A stretch of DNA of 64,000 bases from an uncultured Clostridia bacterium (lineage in GTDB: Bacteria > Bacillota > Clostridia > Oscillospirales > CAG-272): the NCBI GenBank assembly GCA_946407735.1, contig CAMJPL010000013.1:1-64000 (forward strand), read 5' to 3'. Below, piece by piece: positions 55,604 through 63,408 of this stretch; the first letter of the stretch is position 1, and each line of letters opens with the position of its first letter. Position numbers and translations under genes: made by a program. The notes under the pieces were generated by a model. That model did not search any database, had not been told where the DNA came from, and worked only from the letters and a program-made list of their open reading frames with translations.

Positions 55604-56452
55604 TCAGCAGTTTCCCGTATATACATATTTCAGCTTTTCATTCGCGATCCCGGCGAGCCTGTATATAAGATCTATGTCCGTCGCCCGCCTGTCTGTCATG
55701 CGGTAGCGCGGGAAGAATCTCGACACATGCAGCGGGATATCCTCCCCGATGGTTTTTCCACCGTCGTCTGTAAGTCCGGCGATCCAGCCGGACATATCTC
55801 TCATCTCGTTTTCCGAGTCGCTTTCGCCCGGTACTATCAGGACGGTAAGCTCGACATGACAGCTTTTCACCGCCGACGCGATAAAAGCCTTTACCTGCTC
55901 AAGATCGCCGCCGAGTACATCGGAATAATATCTCGCCGTGAATCCCTTGAGATCTATATTCATGGCGTCGATATACGGTCTGAGCTCCTCCAGCACAGAC
56001 AGCTCGGCGGTGCCGTTCGTGACAAGCACGTTTATGAGGCCCGCCTCATGGGAGATTTTCGCCGTGTCGCGGACGAATTCCCAGCCTATGAGCGGCTCGT
56101 TGTATGTAAAGGCGATGCCTATGTTTCCGCGTGACTTGTATTTGACGGCGCACCGAACCAGCTCATCGGGAGTGACCGATTCGATGTCCTTCGGGTCACG
56201 CAGCATGCTTATCTCATGATTCTGACAGAACGGGCATCTGAGATTGCATCCGAAGCTTCCGGCTGACAGTATCATGCTTCCCGGATGAAATCTCCTGAGC
56301 GGCTTCTTTTCTATCGGATCGAGCGCAAGCGACGTGATCCTGCCGTAATTTGAAGGCAGGATCCTACCGTTTACGCATTTTCGCGCGCCGCAGAAGCCGG
56401 TCTTACCCTCCGTTATATCACAATGATGGAAACATACGCCGCATTCTGCCAT
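55604..56452 (-). CDS. amrS: AmmeMemoRadiSam-system radical SAM enzyme (AmrS-like)
   Basis: A 282-residue radical SAM enzyme. The iron-sulfur motif is CNLRCPFC (Cys69, 73, 76). An N-terminal Cys-rich part (CGVCFHHCD then CGARKC) resembles the AmrS/PflA-like family. The fold has the barrel strand FTYNEPLIGWEF, characteristic of AmrS. It generates a 5'-deoxyadenosyl radical; the substrate is unknown in the family. The ATG at 56452 was chosen over a GTG three codons up because GGTGA precedes it. First gene of the operon with the UroD-like pair. Confidence 0.88.
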   Translation of the reverse strand: MAECGVCFHHCDITEGKTGFCGARKCVNGRILPSNYGRITSLALDPIEKKPLRRFHPGSMILSAGSFGCNLRCPFCQNHEISMLRDPKDIESVTPDELVRCAVKYKSRGNIGIAFTYNEPLIGWEFVRDTAKISHEAGLINVLVTNGTAELSVLEELRPYIDAMNIDLKGFTARYYSDVLGGDLEQVKAFIASAVKSCHVELTVLIVPGESDSENEMRDMSGWIAGLTDDGGKTIGEDIPLHVSRFFPRYRMTDRRATDIDLIYRLAGIANEKLKYVYTGNC

Positions 56453-56490
56453 TGAATTCACCGCTGAATAATAATCTTATACTTTAGATA

Positions 56491-56519
56491 ATTATACCAT
56501 CAATTGATATTTATGTCAA
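56491..56519 (-). promoter_or_regulatory. SigA promoter of AmrS/UroD-like operon
   Basis: Minus strand TTGACA (56514-56519), 17-base spacer, TATAAT (56491-56496). The spacer holds a perfect 10-bp palindrome ATCAATTGAT (56499-56508), a possible operator. Confidence 0.88.
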
Positions 56520-56596
56520 TGATTAATACCGCATATACGTAAATGAAATTTCATACCCTTCTGTGAAAATGCGTTTGGTTTGTGAAGATCATAATA

Positions 56597-56625
56597 TTGA
56601 ACATTTTCTTTTTGTATGCTATAAT
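56597..56625 (+). promoter_or_regulatory. SigA-type promoter of the sigma-fusion gene
   Basis: TTGAAC at 56597-56602, 17-base spacer, TATAAT at 56620-56625, with a leader of about 115 bases. Confidence 0.85.
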
Positions 56626-56726
56626 ATAACCGCAGTGATGATTTCCGTGAAAAAATATTCAATCATCTTTTCCAACCTTTCCTCCCTCAGACGGCACTTT
56701 ATATATGACAGGCCTGAATCGAAACG

Positions 56727-56746
56727 AAAGGAGGTGAACGGCCATA
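56727..56746 (+). promoter_or_regulatory. Strong ribosome site before an AUA codon
   Basis: AAGGAGGTGA sits at 56728-56737. The only in-frame codon at proper distance is ATA at 56744-56746 (nine bases after AGGAGG); an in-frame TGA at 56735 bars earlier starts, and the nearest GTG (56780) is 45 bases away with no site. Confidence 0.7.
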
Positions 56747-59329
56747 AAGGATTACTCAAAGCTCCCGGACGCCGAGCTTGTGCGGAAAACGGCGGACGGA
56801 GACGACGATGCCTTCGCCGAGATCGTTGCGCGCTATAAAAACTATGTCTTCGCCGTTGTGCGTCAGAATGTTAAGTCCGCGGCGGACGCCGAGGATATGG
56901 CGCAGGAGACCTTCATCGACTGCTGGCGGGGGATAAATTCAATACGCGAGCCGGAAAAGCTCAGGTTCTGGCTTTACGGCACAGCCAGACGCAAATCGAT
57001 AAGATATATGTCGAGGCTCAGGCGAAGCGAAAGCATCGACGAATATGAGATAGCAGACAACTCATTTGTCGAGGACGGATATCTTATCTCGGAGAAGCGC
57101 CGTGAGGTCAGGGAAGCCATAAACAGGCTTTCCGAGAAAAACAGAGTTGTCTGCGGGCTGTTCTACCTTCATGGATGGTCGGTGGAACGGATATCCTTCC
57201 GTCTTAATCTTCCGCAGGGTACGGTAAAAAGCCGGCTGTTCGAATCGAGAAACAAGCTGAGAGAGGAATTGAAGGAAATGAAAGAAAACGAAACGCTGTC
57301 AAAGGATTTCGACAAAGAACTGAAGAAAAAGGTATTTGAGTTGAGGCATTATTACTCGACTCACGGTGAGTCATGGGATGGTTTTGATGAAAGCTACAGC
57401 GAAACAGAGAAATATATTAAATCTCTTCCCGACTCTAAGCAGAAGAACTCAGCTTTAGCTGAGATATACTATGAAAACAGTATAAAACACAGCAACGACG
57501 CCGAACTCAGAAAAAAAGCTTTTGACGCGGCTCAATGCGGTGGAAACGTCAAAATAATGACTTATATGTTTGTCGAGGACGCTTTCGCTCAGAATGAAAA
57601 CTACGCTGGCTGGCTTGACGTCATCGACAACAAATCGATTCCGGAACTCAGAAAGCATGATTATGTCAGCGGAGAAGGTGTTATGAGGTTCTGGCGCGGA
57701 TATGCGCTTTATGAGCTTGAACGATATGAGGAGGCGTATGCCGAATTCAAAAAAGCTGCGGACATGATAGACAGGGAAGACAATTATCACGCCTGCACGC
57801 TAACCGCTGTGAATTCAATCGAGCTCGGGAGAAAATACGCCGACGATCCTCATATAAAGATCCATGCAATGAGTGAGACCTATTATCGTTCAGGCGGCAA
57901 GCTCCTCATGATCAGCGAACCGGGGTTTGGGTGGACCGAGATGCCGGACAGACATCGGCTTGACGCTCTTGGCTACTATTGTTCGCGATATAACAACGCT
58001 TTCTACGATACGTCTCTTGCCGTCGGCGTGACCATGAAAACAAACGACGGCGACGGTGAGTTTACGGTTATATCATATGATGAAACTGTCATTGTCCCCG
58101 CCGGAGAGTTTGATAATGCGATGCACGTCAGATACGTTGAAAAGGATCATTACGCTGTTGATGTCTGGTATGCGAAAAAAATCGGTTTGCTCAAGGCTGA
58201 TTTCACAGGCGAATGGGCGTACAGAGGAGGAGAAACATACGAGCTGTCCGAATATGACATAAAAGGAGGAGATGGGTATTATCCTTTCGCACTCGGCAAC
58301 CGCTGGAGGTATATGAATTCCGTTCTTCCGGAATACCTTTTCTACCGTCACGAGGTCGAAGTCGACTGGGTCTCCGGCGATGGAAACACGGCCAATGTTT
58401 CATATCTTACTGCAGCTTTCTTCGTGAAGGATTATGAGAAATATTACAATATTGACAGCTCGGTATATCTGGCGAAGGCTGATGATCTGTCGTCAGACTG
58501 GAAACTCGATGAGGCTGTGGAATGTCTTAAAAAGGCTGTTCGGTCTAATACAGCGCAGGAAGACACCGCTCTGGCGCTTTCATGGATCCCTGTGATGAGC
58601 CGTTTCGAGGAATATCATAACAAAGGCTGGCGTTTCTGCCCGGGATCGATGAGCGACTGGACGTTCAGAAAAGAAGACGGGGCGGTTAAGACCACATGGG
58701 GCGACTGGTCGATAGGTCCATACCGTCTCGGGACGAGGGGACACAAAGAGGACCGCATCTTCGGCATGAAGCCTCTCAGATATCTCGGACTGCTCGCCAA
58801 AGCCGCATGGAATGACGAATGGAAGCCGGGCTATACAGAAACGCATAAATACGAAGGAATAGACGTTACCCTGACGGCGGAGGACGGCGGAACGGTAACT
58901 GTTCCGGCAGGTACGTTCGATAACTGTATAAAGCTGACGATAACTGCCGAAAAGCCGGATTCCGCTCCGGAATACTATTTTGCCGACAACTACAGATATA
59001 TGTATTGCGGGACGAAGGAATTCTGGTACGCTCCCGGCGTCGGTATAGTAAAGCACGACTGCCGATGGGGAGATACCGACAGCAGCTGCGTGCTCGTGAA
59101 ATACGATCTTCCCGCCGCCGACGACAGCATGTTCCCGGTTCAGATTGGCAACAAGTGGGAATATGACGAAGTCCATCTGACAGAGGAAAACTACCGCGCT
59201 AAATTCTTAATGAACGTCATCTGCGGCATGGGCGATAAATTCACCGTCAGCGTTTCTCAGGAATTCATCTGGCAGGGTACTGAGGAGGAATACGAAAGCT
59301 GGAAAAAGGAGCATGATAAGGTCGGATAA
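56744..59329 (+). CDS. ECF sigma factor fused to a long beta-rich C-terminal region
   Basis: An 861-residue fusion if it starts at the AUA codon at 56744 (MKDYSKLPDAELVRKTADGD). The first about 175 residues are an ECF sigma factor: region 2 with AEDMAQETFIDCWRGIN, and region 4 with INRLSEKNRVVCGLFYLHGWS and PQGTVKSRLFESR. The remaining 680 residues have no known domain. A helical, TPR-like part (ALYELERYEEAYAEFKKAAD) leads to two related modules, each with VPAGxFDNxx, a WYAxxxGxxK strand and YPF/FPVQxGNxWxY (around 58087-58320 and 58885-59175). No transmembrane segment is seen. C-terminal extensions in some ECF groups control the sigma domain, so this one may sense an intracellular or periplasmic-like ligand. 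The start is discussed in the previous entry. Confidence 0.85.
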   Translation: MKDYSKLPDAELVRKTADGDDDAFAEIVARYKNYVFAVVRQNVKSAADAEDMAQETFIDCWRGINSIREPEKLRFWLYGTARRKSIRYMSRLRRSESIDEYEIADNSFVEDGYLISEKRREVREAINRLSEKNRVVCGLFYLHGWSVERISFRLNLPQGTVKSRLFESRNKLREELKEMKENETLSKDFDKELKKKVFELRHYYSTHGESWDGFDESYSETEKYIKSLPDSKQKNSALAEIYYENSIKHSNDAELRKKAFDAAQCGGNVKIMTYMFVEDAFAQNENYAGWLDVIDNKSIPELRKHDYVSGEGVMRFWRGYALYELERYEEAYAEFKKAADMIDREDNYHACTLTAVNSIELGRKYADDPHIKIHAMSETYYRSGGKLLMISEPGFGWTEMPDRHRLDALGYYCSRYNNAFYDTSLAVGVTMKTNDGDGEFTVISYDETVIVPAGEFDNAMHVRYVEKDHYAVDVWYAKKIGLLKADFTGEWAYRGGETYELSEYDIKGGDGYYPFALGNRWRYMNSVLPEYLFYRHEVEVDWVSGDGNTANVSYLTAAFFVKDYEKYYNIDSSVYLAKADDLSSDWKLDEAVECLKKAVRSNTAQEDTALALSWIPVMSRFEEYHNKGWRFCPGSMSDWTFRKEDGAVKTTWGDWSIGPYRLGTRGHKEDRIFGMKPLRYLGLLAKAAWNDEWKPGYTETHKYEGIDVTLTAEDGGTVTVPAGTFDNCIKLTITAEKPDSAPEYYFADNYRYMYCGTKEFWYAPGVGIVKHDCRWGDTDSSCVLVKYDLPAADDSMFPVQIGNKWEYDEVHLTEENYRAKFLMNVICGMGDKFTVSVSQEFIWQGTEEEYESWKKEHDKVG

Positions 59330-59676
59330 AGTCTGAATTCATTTCATTAAACTGCGGCACGCCTCATTTCTTTTCGATCTGTTAAAATAGTGTAAAATCA
59401 AGCAATAAGCAAACCTTATTGTAAAAAAACGGCACTATATATACGGGATCCCCAAAATCGCATAAATCTGTTTTCCGGTAATTCTTAATATATAACTCGC
59501 CAAGTAAAATAAAGCTTTACAGTTTCAACATATGGTTGTTTTCAGTAAACGGCGCGGTTATTGATTCTCCGCATCCTGCATGGTATAATATCAATGCGAT
59601 CGCAGAAAAGGATTACGGTACTGACAGATTTCAGCATTTTCCCCCCGATGTACAGCGGCGGGGAAGAAGATAAGAA
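59330..59676. other. Gene-free region before the two-TM protein
   Basis: A 347-base AT-rich stretch. It contains the promoter at 59561-59589, and no clear terminator or RNA motif. Short T/A runs lie at 59416-59430. Confidence 0.6.
59561..59589 (+). promoter_or_regulatory. SigA-type promoter of the two-TM protein gene
   Basis: TTGATT at 59561-59566, 17-base spacer, TATAAT at 59584-59589. Confidence 0.85.
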
Positions 59677-60405
59677 ATGAGGCTTGCAGCAGTGAACTAC
59701 AATTCAAATTCAAGATATTTTATAAAACGCTCCGAGATCATCAGGATCCTTTCGATAATCGTTATCGCCGTCGGAGCCGTCCTTATGGCTCTGGAGATTA
59801 TAATACAGTTCGACACATGGGCGGTAATGTCGGCGGGAGTGATGCTGACAGCCGCCGGCGCGGCGATGTATGTATTCGACAGCGGCAGGAGAATGAAGGA
59901 TACCGAGTTCGACGAGGTGATAAGGCATGCTATATCAGCCATGCCGTCAAAGATAGAGAGCCGTATGGCGGAAGACCGCATCAGAGTAAAGGAGACCAAC
60001 AGATATGAATTCATGACATTCGATCTTGATGCCGACGGTGTCCTGATAAAGAAAGGCTCGGACGGCGCGCTTCGTTCATCGCGTGTGTCATATGCGGCGG
60101 TGATATGCGGCATGACCGATAAGCATCCCTGCGTCGCCGTGTACAAGAACAGCTTTTCCGTGACAGAGCCGTATGAAGCCGATTCGATATATATGTTATA
60201 CGAAGATCAGCTTAAAGACGCAGAGCTCGAAGTTTTCGGGCATGAGGCGGCCGATATATGCGGAAAGAAGATCACGGCAGAAAAGGCGAGGGTAAGGATC
60301 ACATTCGATGAAGATTCGGCGATCGATTTCCCGGTGAAAAACGACGCGGCTGTCGATGAATTCATATCCATGATGAAAAGGATCTGCCAGAAAAACAGGA
60401 AATGA
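59677..60405 (+). CDS. Two-TM membrane protein of unknown role
   Basis: A 242-residue protein. A short cytoplasmic N terminus is followed by two helices (about 23-42 and 48-67) and a large soluble C-terminal domain with several beta strands (NRYEFMTFDLDADGVLIKK, CVAVYKNSF, KARVRITFDED), reminiscent of YcxB-like/PH-type membrane proteins but not firmly assigned. It has its own promoter and terminator. Confidence 0.75.
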   Translation: MRLAAVNYNSNSRYFIKRSEIIRILSIIVIAVGAVLMALEIIIQFDTWAVMSAGVMLTAAGAAMYVFDSGRRMKDTEFDEVIRHAISAMPSKIESRMAEDRIRVKETNRYEFMTFDLDADGVLIKKGSDGALRSSRVSYAAVICGMTDKHPCVAVYKNSFSVTEPYEADSIYMLYEDQLKDAELEVFGHEAADICGKKITAEKARVRITFDEDSAIDFPVKNDAAVDEFISMMKRICQKNRK

Positions 60406-60413
60406 CGTAATGA

Positions 60414-60447
60414 TCTCCCCCATTTAAAGGTGGGGGAGAGAATTTTT
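60414..60447 (+). terminator. Terminator of two-TM protein gene
   Basis: A GC-rich stem TCTCCCCCA/TGGGGGAGA with an 8-base loop, followed by AATTTTT. Confidence 0.85.
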
Positions 60448-60489
60448 CAAATATCGGAACAGAAACCCGAAAAATATTTCAAAATCCTC

Positions 60490-60518
60490 TTGACAAATCG
60501 CTTCTTATGTGGTATAAT
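60490..60518 (+). promoter_or_regulatory. SigA promoter of tRNA-Met/tRNA-Glu
   Basis: Consensus TTGACA at 60490-60495, 17-base spacer ending TGTGG, TATAAT at 60513-60518. Confidence 0.92.
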
Positions 60519-60551
60519 ATTTAAGCTTTAAGCGGGAAGCTAAAGCGATAT

Positions 60552-60628
60552 GGCAAAGTAGCTCAGTTGGCTAGAGCAACCGGTTCATACCCGGTATGTC
60601 GTTGGTTCGATTCCTACCTTTGCCACCA
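60552..60628 (+). tRNA. tRNA-Met (CAT), elongator type
   Basis: A 77-base cloverleaf with acceptor GGCAAAG/CTTTGCC, D stem GCTC/GAGC, anticodon loop TTCATAC (CAT) and encoded CCA. The T stem GTTGG/CCTAC contains a U-U mismatch at its third pair. The loop TTCATAC favours Met over lysidine Ile2. Confidence 0.9.
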
Positions 60629-60633
60629 AATAC

Positions 60634-60708
60634 GGCCCGGTGGTCAAGCGGCTAAGACACCGCCCTTTCACGGCGGTAACGGCAGTTCGATTCTGCTCCG
60701 GGTCACCA
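60634..60708 (+). tRNA. tRNA-Glu (TTC)
   Basis: A 75-base cloverleaf with acceptor GGCCCGG/CCGGGTC (one G-U), anticodon stem CCGCC/GGCGG, loop CTTTCAC with anticodon TTC, and encoded CCA. It lies five bases after tRNA-Met. Confidence 0.95.
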
Positions 60709-60709
60709 A

Positions 60710-60742
60710 AATCACGTTTGATACGTGGTTTTTTGTTTTTTT
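60710..60742 (+). terminator. Terminator of the tRNA pair
   Basis: An 8-bp stem AATCACGT/ACGTGGTT (60710-60717 with 60723-60730, one G-U pair), followed by a T run. Confidence 0.85.
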
Positions 60743-60766
60743 ATACCTCCCGAATGCATGTCATAC

Positions 60767-60795
60767 TTGAAAAAAACACAGGATTGGTGTATAAT
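60767..60795 (+). promoter_or_regulatory. SigA-type promoter of PHP/Lrp/aminotransferase operon
   Basis: TTGAAA at 60767-60772, 17-base spacer, TATAAT at 60790-60795, 43 bases before the ATG. Confidence 0.87.
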
Positions 60796-60837
60796 ATATA
60801 CATTCGGCTAAATGACACTTTATCAGACTGACACGCT

Positions 60838-61689
60838 ATGACAACAATCAAATCGGGATGCCTCGCCGACTGTCACACTCATTCAAAATACTCCTTTGAC
60901 GGGCATGATGATATCGAAGACATGTGCGAAGCGGCGATATCAAGCGGCATCGGGATCCTCACGATAACGGATCACTGCGATATAGACGATATTCTCGAAG
61001 GAAGATATCCGGTATATGACGCTGACAGCGCCGACCGCGATATTGAAAAAGCGAAAGAGAAGTATGACGGCCGCCTGACGCTTCTTCGCGGCATAGAGCT
61101 CGGACAGGCGATATATTACCCGAGAGAAGCAGGGGAGATGCTGAAAAAGCATAATTATGACTTCGTTCTCGGCTCGATGCACAATATGCTTCACGCTCCC
61201 GACTTTTCCCAGTTCAAATGGGACGCCATGACGGATGACGAAATCAATTATTTCTTCGCCGCTTCTCTTGACGAGATAGACCGAATAGCCGATTTTCCCG
61301 GCGTCAACTCGCTGGCTCATATAAATTATCCGGTGAGATATATCAGGCGCGCCGGCAGGGATATCGGCTATGAGCGATTCCTGCCGAAGATAATCGCGAT
61401 ATATAAAAAAATCATAACCAAAGGGATCGCTCTTGAATGCAACACATCCGGATGGCACAAAAAGCCGATCCCCGAAGATACAGAGAAGCGGACGCTTCCG
61501 GATATCGGGCTCATCAGGCTTTATTATGAGCTAGGAGGAAGGATGATAACTATCGGCTCCGACGCTCATTTAAAGGAATTTATAGGCACCGGGATAGAAG
61601 AGACGCTTGCCGAATTAAAGAACATCGGTTTTGATCATCTGACCGTTTTTGAAGGCGGGAAACCGAGATTTATCAGCATAGATATCTGA
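60838..61689 (+). CDS. PHP-domain phosphatase, HisK/HisJ-like
   Basis: A 283-residue PHP-type metal phosphatase. The first metal motif is DCHTHSKYSFDG (His13, His15), the second TITDHCD near 45, and the last GSDAHL near 242. The layout is that of histidinol-phosphatase HisJ (about 260-280). Histidine genes are not next to it, so another phosphoester is possible. First gene of an operon with an Lrp regulator and an aminotransferase. Confidence 0.88.
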   Translation: MTTIKSGCLADCHTHSKYSFDGHDDIEDMCEAAISSGIGILTITDHCDIDDILEGRYPVYDADSADRDIEKAKEKYDGRLTLLRGIELGQAIYYPREAGEMLKKHNYDFVLGSMHNMLHAPDFSQFKWDAMTDDEINYFFAASLDEIDRIADFPGVNSLAHINYPVRYIRRAGRDIGYERFLPKIIAIYKKIITKGIALECNTSGWHKKPIPEDTEKRTLPDIGLIRLYYELGGRMITIGSDAHLKEFIGTGIEETLAELKNIGFDHLTVFEGGKPRFISIDI

Positions 61690-61708
61690 TCACAGGGGAA
61701 ATTGTCAA

Positions 61709-62185
61709 ATGAAAAATCTGCTTAAATTGCTTGAGGACGACGCGAGGCTTTCCGCCGATCAGATAGCGGTTATGCTCGATAAGGAGACCGGGGATATAAA
61801 GAAGCTCATATCCGACTATGAAAAGGACGGCGTTATCCTCGGCTACAAGGCGATCATCGACTGGGACAAGACCGAGAGAGAATATGTTTCGGCCATGATA
61901 GAGCTTAAGGTCACTCCTCAGCGCGATAAGGGCTTCGGCGCGATTGCGAAAAAAATCACCAATTTCCCCGAGGTGCAGTCGGTGTATCTTATGAGCGGCA
62001 GCTTTGACATCATGGTGCTGATAGAAGGCCGCACAATGAAGGAGGTGGCGCTGTTCGTCGCCGAAAAGCTCGCCCCGATGGAATCGATAACCTCAACGGC
62101 GACACACTTCGTCCTGCGCAAATACAAGGATAAAGGCGTATTTTACGGCACAAAGGAAGACGATATAAGGAGCAGTCTGGAATAA
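61709..62185 (+). CDS. Lrp/AsnC-family transcriptional regulator
   Basis: A 158-residue regulator. The N-terminal helix-turn-helix (about 1-50, ARLSADQIAVMLDKETGDIK) is followed by the RAM ligand domain (KVTPQRDKGFGAIAKKIT, then VYLMSGSFDIMVLI). Such proteins sense amino acids. Its TAA overlaps the ATG of the aminotransferase (TAATG), so it likely controls or responds to this operon. Confidence 0.92.
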   Translation: MKNLLKLLEDDARLSADQIAVMLDKETGDIKKLISDYEKDGVILGYKAIIDWDKTEREYVSAMIELKVTPQRDKGFGAIAKKITNFPEVQSVYLMSGSFDIMVLIEGRTMKEVALFVAEKLAPMESITSTATHFVLRKYKDKGVFYGTKEDDIRSSLE

Positions 62186-63357
62186 TGGATTATTCTAAGC
62201 TATTGTCTTCCCGCGCCTCGTCCATCAGCCCGTCGGGAATACGGAAATTCTTCGATATGCTTCAGTCCGACGGAATGAAGGATGTCGTTGCCCTGACCGT
62301 AGGACAGCCGGATTTCGTAACGCCGTGGCATATAAGGGAAGCCGGCATCGAATCGCTTGAGGACGGCAAGACATATTATACCTCGAATGCCGGACTGACC
62401 GATCTCAGAAAAGAAATAACAAAGTATCTTCAAAGGCGTTTTTCTTTAAGCTATGATCCGCAGAGCGAGATCATAGTAACTGTCGGCGGATCGGAAGCCA
62501 TAGATCTGGCTGTAAGAGCGGTCATTAATCCCGGCGACGAAGTCATCATCGCCATGCCGGCATTCGTTTGCTATCCGCCTATCGTATCTCTCGCGGGTGG
62601 GATACCGGTCACTGTCGCCGCAACGGAAGAAAACGATTTCAAGATAACGGCGGATCAGATAAAGCAGGCTATAACCCCGAAGACAAAAATGCTGATCCTG
62701 CCTTATCCGAACAATCCCACAGGCGCTGTGCTGGATCATGACGATCTCGCTGCGATAGCCGAGGTGATCGACGGCGGAGATATCTTCGTCCTCGCCGATG
62801 AAATATACGCCGAGCTCACCTATGGTCAGAGACATGTTTCGATAGCGTCTCTGCCGGGCATGCGCGAACGCACGATAATAGCGTCTGGCTTTTCCAAAGC
62901 CTACGCCATGACCGGATGGCGTCTCGGCTATACCGCGGCGCCGCCGGAGATAACCTCGGTGATGTATAAGGTACATCAGTACGGCATCATGTGCGCTCCT
63001 ACGACAAGCCAGTTCGCCGCCATTGAAGCCCTTAAAAACGGCGACGATGACATAGATTATATGGCGGAGGAATACAACAGGAGGCGCAGATATATAGTTT
63101 CCGGCCTGCGGTCGATCGGCATACCGTGCTTTGAGCCGAGAGGCGCGTTTTACGCCTGGCCGAACATATCAAAGTACGGGATGTCAAGCGACGAGTTCTG
63201 TGAGCGTCTTATGTACGAGGGACGCGCGGCGATAGTCCCCGGCACCGCCTTCGGAAGCTGCGGGGAGGGATACGCCCGGATATCATACGCTTACAGCGTC
63301 GAGCATATCACGGAGGCGCTTGAGAGAATAGAAAGCTTTGTAAAAAAGATAAAATAA
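62185..63357 (+). CDS. Class I/II PLP aminotransferase, aspartate-aminotransferase-like
   Basis: A 390-residue PLP-dependent aminotransferase. The lysine that binds PLP is Lys238 in SGFSKAYAMTGWRLGY. Also seen are PYPNNPTG, the Asp of LADEIY, and the C-terminal arginine region ARISYAYS. It resembles the AspC/PatA group common next to Lrp regulators. Amino-acid substrate unknown. Confidence 0.93.
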   Translation: MDYSKLLSSRASSISPSGIRKFFDMLQSDGMKDVVALTVGQPDFVTPWHIREAGIESLEDGKTYYTSNAGLTDLRKEITKYLQRRFSLSYDPQSEIIVTVGGSEAIDLAVRAVINPGDEVIIAMPAFVCYPPIVSLAGGIPVTVAATEENDFKITADQIKQAITPKTKMLILPYPNNPTGAVLDHDDLAAIAEVIDGGDIFVLADEIYAELTYGQRHVSIASLPGMRERTIIASGFSKAYAMTGWRLGYTAAPPEITSVMYKVHQYGIMCAPTTSQFAAIEALKNGDDDIDYMAEEYNRRRRYIVSGLRSIGIPCFEPRGAFYAWPNISKYGMSSDEFCERLMYEGRAAIVPGTAFGSCGEGYARISYAYSVEHITEALERIESFVKKIK

Positions 63358-63363
63358 AAAATG

Positions 63364-63405
63364 ATCCCCGGATCGTATCACGCATGGCTGATACGATCCG
63401 GGGAT
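63364..63405. terminator. Long-stem bidirectional terminator
   Basis: A 17-bp perfect stem (63364-63380 with 63389-63405), with A run left and ATTTC right. It separates two converging genes. Confidence 0.9.
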
Positions 63406-63408
63406 ATT

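Noticed and set aside
56563-56838. 91-codon frame across the leader and start of the sigma-fusion gene
   Set aside because: It reads through the ribosome site and into the sigma gene in another frame; no domain seen.
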